Shown here: positions 60,245 through 64,000 of the stretch, piece by piece
Layout of the letters: each line of letters begins with the position of its first letter
Numbering within the stretch: the stretch's first letter is position 1
Translations under genes and position numbers: made by a program
The notes under the pieces: model-generated
The model's database searches: none
What the model saw: the letters and a program-made list of their open reading frames with translations, nothing else
What the model was told of the DNA's origin: nothing
Origin: Phycisphaerae bacterium
Lineage (GTDB): Bacteria > Planctomycetota > Phycisphaerae > Phycisphaerales > UBA1924
Assembly: GCA_022180725.1 (NCBI GenBank)
Contig: BQMO01000001.1
Span: 1 to 64,000 of the forward strand
DNA length: 64,000 nucleotides
Direction: 5' to 3'

Positions 60245-60679
60245 TTACACACCCCGCCGCAAGGCCGCGCCGCCGAGTTTGCGAAGAAGGGCGCCGGGCG
60301 GGGATGTCTCGGGCGCACCGCCCGCCGGCACGGCGATCACCGCGTCGTAGCCGGCTTCGATCCCTCCCGCGGCGGGATCGACCGTTCCGGTAATGGTCCG
60401 CGTTGCCACGTCGAACGAGAACACGCGCCCGTCGAGCAGGACCAGCGCCCGCCCCACGCCCCGCGCCTCGGCCTTGTCGGCCTCGACGGCGAGCCGCGCG
60501 AGTTGGTCTCGCCCCAGCGAGACGTCCACGCCCGGCGCCACGCGCACGGGGATCGCGCCCTCGCCCGCGAGCACCTTGGCGAAGTCCCCGGACCCCGCCG
60601 AGGCACGGTCCGGCACGCGGGCCGCTGATCGCGCGATGCGACCGGCGGCGGACAGCATCGCCAGCGGGTCCGTGCTCAT
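60245..60679 (-). CDS. TIGR02530-like flagellar operon protein
   Basis: 144 residues. After a helical N-terminal part, GVDVSLGRDQLARLAVEADKAEARGVGRALVLLDGRVFSFDVATRTITGTVD resembles the family of small proteins found between flgD and flgE in Firmicutes and others (LARLxxAVDKAxxKG...LVLLDxxxxxVxxxxRTV). Function unknown, probably linked to hook assembly. The start overlaps the flgD stop by four bases (ATGA). Confidence 0.75.
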   Translation of the reverse strand: MSTDPLAMLSAAGRIARSAARVPDRASAGSGDFAKVLAGEGAIPVRVAPGVDVSLGRDQLARLAVEADKAEARGVGRALVLLDGRVFSFDVATRTITGTVDPAAGGIEAGYDAVIAVPAGGAPETSPPGALLRKLGGAALRRGV

Positions 60680-61113
60680 GGCGCGGGTTCCTCCTCTGGG
60701 GTAGGCGCCGTCTCGACCCGCTCCACCGACGACACCAGAAGCGTGAAACCGTTCGCGAGATTCAGCACTGCCCCGTCGCGCGATTGTGACACCGACCGCA
60801 CCACGCCCGATACACGCACACCCTGCGAGGTCAGCCCGGTCGCCTGACGCCCCAGCAGCGTCGCCGCCCCGGCGAACTCGTTCTGCGACACCAGCGTCTG
60901 GAGCCGCTCCGTGAGGTCCAGGTTCGATTGAATGGAACGAATCCCCGATACCTGCTGGATCAGCGTGTTGGTGTCGCTCGGCGCCAGCGGGTCCTGTCGC
61001 CCGAGTTCGGCGAAGATGATCTTCGAGAACTCTTCCGACGTCATCGCCGAGAATCCGCTCGCCTTGGCCGTCGTATGACTCGACGCTTGCCCGACCAGGT
61101 CTACCGTCGCCAT
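60676..61113 (-). CDS. flgD: FlgD hook-capping protein
   Basis: 145 residues; AAGGAG is six bases before the ATG at 61113. TSEEFSKIIFAELGRQDPLAPSDTNTLIQQVSGIRSIQSNLDL is the N-terminal FlgD motif (QDPLxP), and AAMLLG-type AGAATLLGRQATG follows. The Ig-like C-terminal half is shortened. It caps the growing hook. Downstream of fliK and coupled to the TIGR02530-like gene. Confidence 0.9.
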   Translation of the reverse strand: MATVDLVGQASSHTTAKASGFSAMTSEEFSKIIFAELGRQDPLAPSDTNTLIQQVSGIRSIQSNLDLTERLQTLVSQNEFAGAATLLGRQATGLTSQGVRVSGVVRSVSQSRDGAVLNLANGFTLLVSSVERVETAPTPEEEPAP

Positions 61114-61126
61114 GCCCGGCTCCTTG

Positions 61127-62275
61127 TTACGCGACCGCCTCGATCCCCAGCACCGCACCCCGCGAATCACGCGTAATGCGCGCACCGGACGGCATCTCCC
61201 ACGCCCACGCGCCGGGCGCGGCGTCGTCCATCCTCGTGTCCGGGGGCGGCCTCTCCGAGGCATCCCGACCATCGTCGCGGCCTCCGCCGCTCTCCGTACC
61301 CGCGCCTCCGGCGCCGGCGTGTGCTCGCGGCGACTCCGCCGCCGCGGGTTCAATCTCGACGCGTTCCACGCTCATTCCCCGCGCTTCCAGCGCGGCACGA
61401 AGGTCGTCCACCGAAGACGCCAGCAAGCGCCGTGCCACAGGGTCGCTCGCCGATAACGTTGCCGTCACCTGCCCATGCTCAACCTTCACTCGGACCACCA
61501 CCTGGCCAAGGTTCTCGGGGTGCAGCCTGAGCGTCACCTTCCCGACACCCTGACGCAGGGCCAGCGCCAATCCCCGCACGATCTGCGGCGTCATCGCCCG
61601 CGCCTCGGGCGGAAGGCCCGCGTTCGTGGTTCGAACCGAGTGAGGTGCAAATGCCCGGCCCGAGATCGGGCGGAAGAGCGCCGCCGGCGTGGTTGGCGCA
61701 CCGCGCGCCGTGGCCGTCGCACGCGTGGCGGTCGATGCGGGCGCGGCGCCGCCCGTGGCGCCCGACGCTCCCGCGCGCTGAACCGGGCTGTGCCCGGGCG
61801 CGCGTGTCGGCTGGGACGGTACGTCTTGAATGCTCGCGTGTGTCTCGGACGGTCGTTCGGGCGATGGTGATCGTGGCGTGCCCGAGGGCGACTCCGACTT
61901 CCCCCCCGATGGCCAGGATGTCGCCCCGGCGCGTGGAGATACGGCCTCTTCGCGTTGTCCATCCGCGGAGCGTGCGCTCCCCGGCGTCACGGTTCCCGGA
62001 GACGGGGCGTCTCCGGAGCCTGGGGTGCGCATGTCCTGTTCGGCAAGGCGCGTGAGGTTCTGCGGAGCGCCCATGCCATCGGGCAACGGATGCGACTGCG
62101 CAATGCGGACCGCTTCGTCGAGCCGTTTCTGCGCACGCTCGCGCTGCGACTGCGCATCGGGCGTCGTCCCCGCGGAGAGTTCCAGGTGCGCGATGAACCC
62201 CCCGCTCTTCGAGGGAGACGGGTCACGATCGGTCGGCACCACGGCGAGTTGCTGTTGAATCGGCTGGAGGTGCAT
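61127..62275 (-). CDS. fliK: FliK-like hook-length control protein
   Basis: 382 residues. About 270 residues of Pro/Ala/Ser/Thr-rich low complexity (the ruler-like region), then the Flg_hook domain VRGLALALRQGVGKVTLRLHPENLGQVVVRVKVEHGQVTATLSASDPVARRLLASSVDDLRAALEARG, the FliK C-terminal switch domain that contacts FlhB. Ends with an acidic-Trp tail. It lies between the MotE-like and flgD genes, its usual place. Confidence 0.85.
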   Translation of the reverse strand: MHLQPIQQQLAVVPTDRDPSPSKSGGFIAHLELSAGTTPDAQSQRERAQKRLDEAVRIAQSHPLPDGMGAPQNLTRLAEQDMRTPGSGDAPSPGTVTPGSARSADGQREEAVSPRAGATSWPSGGKSESPSGTPRSPSPERPSETHASIQDVPSQPTRAPGHSPVQRAGASGATGGAAPASTATRATATARGAPTTPAALFRPISGRAFAPHSVRTTNAGLPPEARAMTPQIVRGLALALRQGVGKVTLRLHPENLGQVVVRVKVEHGQVTATLSASDPVARRLLASSVDDLRAALEARGMSVERVEIEPAAAESPRAHAGAGGAGTESGGGRDDGRDASERPPPDTRMDDAAPGAWAWEMPSGARITRDSRGAVLGIEAVA

Positions 62276-63031
62276 TCAGGGCGAGTTCCGCGGCACCCGG
62301 GCGAATGCCGCCCGGTTCCGCAGTCGCTCCAGCAACTCCGCTGCCAGCGCCGGATCCGTCTTCAACCACTCGGCGATGATCTTGGTTCGATCGTCCCCCA
62401 TGGCGTCCAAATAACCGACCACCGTGTTCATGTGCGATTCCGACCAGCCCGCGACGGGTAATCCCGGGTCGGTCGCCGACGCAGCCCCACCCGGGGCGCC
62501 CGAGGGTCGGAGCATCTCGGTGAGCAACGCCGCAGCCTGGGCGGGCTTCAGGGACGTCAGCACGTCGAGGGTCTTTCGAAACTGCTGGTCATTGAGTTTG
62601 AGGCGCGTGGCGTTGACCAGCGCGTTGAAAGTTGCGCGATCCTGTTCCAGGGCCGCTCGCTGCCGGGCTACATCGTCCAGGTCACGGGCGAGTTGGGCCT
62701 GCAGGTCCGCCACCTCGCGCTGGAGCCGCTCGGCCCGCTGTCGGTCGATCTCCGTGGCTTCGCCCCGGGCCGCGAGTTTCTCGAAGGCCGTGAGCGGCGC
62801 GCGGTTGTTTTTCAGCGCAAGTTCGGCGGCGTCGCGCTGTGCTTTGGCGGCCGTCTCGGCCTCGAGCGCCTCGGAGCGCTCCTGCGTGATCGTTTTGGAA
62901 ACCATGGCCCGGATGACCGTTGCACGGCGTGTGTCCATGCGGTCCGACGCGACCAGCCACCCGGCGAAGGCCCCCAGGGCCACCATGTTCGCCACCGCGA
63001 CCACCGCGAGAATCGTCCATACGGATTTCAT
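62276..63031 (-). CDS. MotE-like flagellar membrane protein (MgtE_N-like C-terminus)
   Basis: 251 residues. One N-terminal helix (about 4-28, WTILAVVAVANMVALGAFAGWLV), then a long coiled-coil (about 50-170, rich in Ala/Arg/Glu/Gln), then an MgtE-N-like helical repeat region (LTSLKPAQAAALLTEMLRPSG, IIAEWLKTDPALAAELLERLR). The pattern and position beside fliJ match MotE/YlxF proteins that support motility. Start overlaps the fliJ stop by four bases. Confidence 0.78.
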   Translation of the reverse strand: MKSVWTILAVVAVANMVALGAFAGWLVASDRMDTRRATVIRAMVSKTITQERSEALEAETAAKAQRDAAELALKNNRAPLTAFEKLAARGEATEIDRQRAERLQREVADLQAQLARDLDDVARQRAALEQDRATFNALVNATRLKLNDQQFRKTLDVLTSLKPAQAAALLTEMLRPSGAPGGAASATDPGLPVAGWSESHMNTVVGYLDAMGDDRTKIIAEWLKTDPALAAELLERLRNRAAFARVPRNSP

Positions 63032-63486
63032 GATTCATCCTCCGCGCGACCGGCCCGCATCACCATCAACTCGTCGAGTTCCGCCGTCTCGCGACGCTTG
63101 TGGTCCTGAACCCAGGCCTCCCAGCGTCGCTCGCGCAACGCCTCGACGGCTTTGCGACGCATGGCGGCACGGAGCAGGTCGAGCCGGGCGGCCTCCAGCC
63201 GCTTGTGCACCCCCGCCAGTTCGAGCACCGCCCGCTGCGCCTTGTGCACCAGGTGGAGCGAAGCGCCCGCCTGCAGCCGCACCGCGCGCAGATCGACGCA
63301 CCCGCCCGCGGCGAGGTGCTCGCGCAGATCGTCGCGGGCCGCCAACGCGCCACGCTGAAACGCGCGGATCGCTTCCTCGACGCGGGCACGTTCACGCTCG
63401 AGCACCGCCACCTCGCGTTGCGCACGCTGTTCCTGCGCCCGCCGATGCGAGAGGACCGCCTCGAATCTGAATCGGAACGTCGCCAC
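63028..63486 (-). CDS. fliJ: FliJ flagellar export protein
   Basis: 152 residues, almost wholly helical coiled-coil. FRFRFEAVLSHRRAQEQRAQREVAVLERERARVEEAIRAF is the FliJ N-terminal pattern (F-x-F-x-L/F-x-x-V-L-x-x-R). It links FliI to FlhA during export. Its stop overlaps the MotE-like start; fliI ends 3 bases upstream. Confidence 0.88.
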   Translation of the reverse strand: MATFRFRFEAVLSHRRAQEQRAQREVAVLERERARVEEAIRAFQRGALAARDDLREHLAAGGCVDLRAVRLQAGASLHLVHKAQRAVLELAGVHKRLEAARLDLLRAAMRRKAVEALRERRWEAWVQDHKRRETAELDELMVMRAGRAEDES

Positions 63487-63489
63487 GCG

Positions 63490-64000
63490 TTACTTCCTTT
63501 CGACGGGTTTGCCCTTCCCGGCACGCCGCACCGCCTCGGCGATGTCCTTTCCGAGCCGGAGTAATCGCGCCCGCGCCTGTTCGAACGGTTCGGCGTCGTC
63601 GCCGGCTTGACGCAGCAGCCCGGAGATACTCGCGTGCAGTTCGATCGCCGCGTCGGCTTCGGGGCTGCTGCCCCGTGCGTACGCCCCGATCTGGACCAGG
63701 TCCTCGACCTCGCGGTACGCCGCCAGCATCCGCACGACGTCGCGCCGGGCCGCCGCATGCTCCGGGGTTGTCACCGCGTCCGCCACGCGGCTGACCGAAT
63801 CGAGGACGTCCACCGCCGGAAAATGCCCTCGCTGCGCTAACTTCCGCGACAGGATCACGTGCCCGTCGAGGATGCCCCGCGCCGCGTCCGCCACCGGCTC
63901 GGTCATGTCGTCGCCCTCGACCAGGATCGTGTACAGCCCCGTGATCGATCCGTGCCGCTTGTCCTCATCAAGGTCGACCGCGCCGGCCCGCTCCAGCAGG
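63490..64000 (-). CDS. fliI: FliI flagellar export ATPase, C-terminal part (5' end cut by window edge)
   Basis: Partial, about 170 residues; the start lies beyond the right edge. LLERAG...GSITGLYTILVEGDDMTEPVADAARGILDGHVILSRKLAQRGHFPAVDVLDSVSRV is diagnostic of FliI/type III ATPases after Walker B, and a lid helix domain follows. It energises export of flagellar proteins. First visible gene of the minus-strand flagellar run. Confidence 0.93.
   Translation of the reverse strand, partial: LLERAGAVDLDEDKRHGSITGLYTILVEGDDMTEPVADAARGILDGHVILSRKLAQRGHFPAVDVLDSVSRVADAVTTPEHAAARRDVVRMLAAYREVEDLVQIGAYARGSSPEADAAIELHASISGLLRQAGDDAEPFEQARARLLRLGKDIAEAVRRAGKGKPVERK

Overview
The window looks like a chromosome segment of a planctomycete, most likely class Phycisphaerae. 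This is inferred from very high G+C, Tat-exported Gfo/Idh/MocA oxidoreductases, a TIM-barrel sugar isomerase, two secreted proteins ending in an APGA-hydrophobic-RRRR sorting tail, a Hanks-type kinase paired with an ECF sigma factor, and LPS genes (hldE, lptD). Many starts were set by Shine-Dalgarno sequences (GGAGG/AAGGAG) rather than by the longest open frame. I see no CRISPR array, insertion sequence, prophage or rRNA. No gene-free stretch exceeds 300 bases; the longest (33664-33955) holds one candidate hairpin.

1-9.5 kb: a truncated YggS protein, a lipoprotein amidase, a matrixin-like metalloprotease with a sorting tail, then a carbohydrate block: sugar isomerase/epimerase, MFS transporter, two Tat-type Gfo/Idh/MocA oxidoreductases (the second with EAP instead of EKP), ApbE and a membrane monoheme cytochrome c. 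9.5-18.5 kb: an Rrf2 regulator with three Cys, divergent from a compact cbb3 oxidase operon (fused ccoNO, ccoQ-like, one-heme ccoP, ccoG, fixH-like, SafE-like protein, ccoI, ccoS). These genes overlap or nearly touch, which suggests translational coupling.

18.5-30 kb: metallophosphoesterase, tRNA-Glu, CPBP protease, rpsT, tRNA-Arg, a very large tricorn-like S41 protease, an orphan LolD-like ATPase, an OprB-like porin and a large secreted beta-repeat protein. 30-46 kb: Ser/Thr kinase with an ECF sigma factor; hldE divergent from lptD; a nuoC gene with no other nuo genes beside it; three lipoproteins; two small unknown genes; xerD; and a secreted DUF2092-like protein.

46-64 kb, all on the minus strand: a flagellar export, hook and basal-body cluster running fliI (cut by the right edge), fliJ, motE-like, fliK, flgD, a TIGR02530-like gene, flgE, a membrane protein of unknown function, fliL, fliN, fliO, fliP, fliQ, fliR, flhB, flhA, flhF, flhG, a small membrane protein, fliA and folK. 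fliM is missing from its usual place between fliL and fliN. The most unusual features are the one-heme CcoP beside a CcoNO fusion, the possible link from sugar oxidation to respiration, the tricorn protease with an extra inserted module, and several family members with changed or inserted segments.
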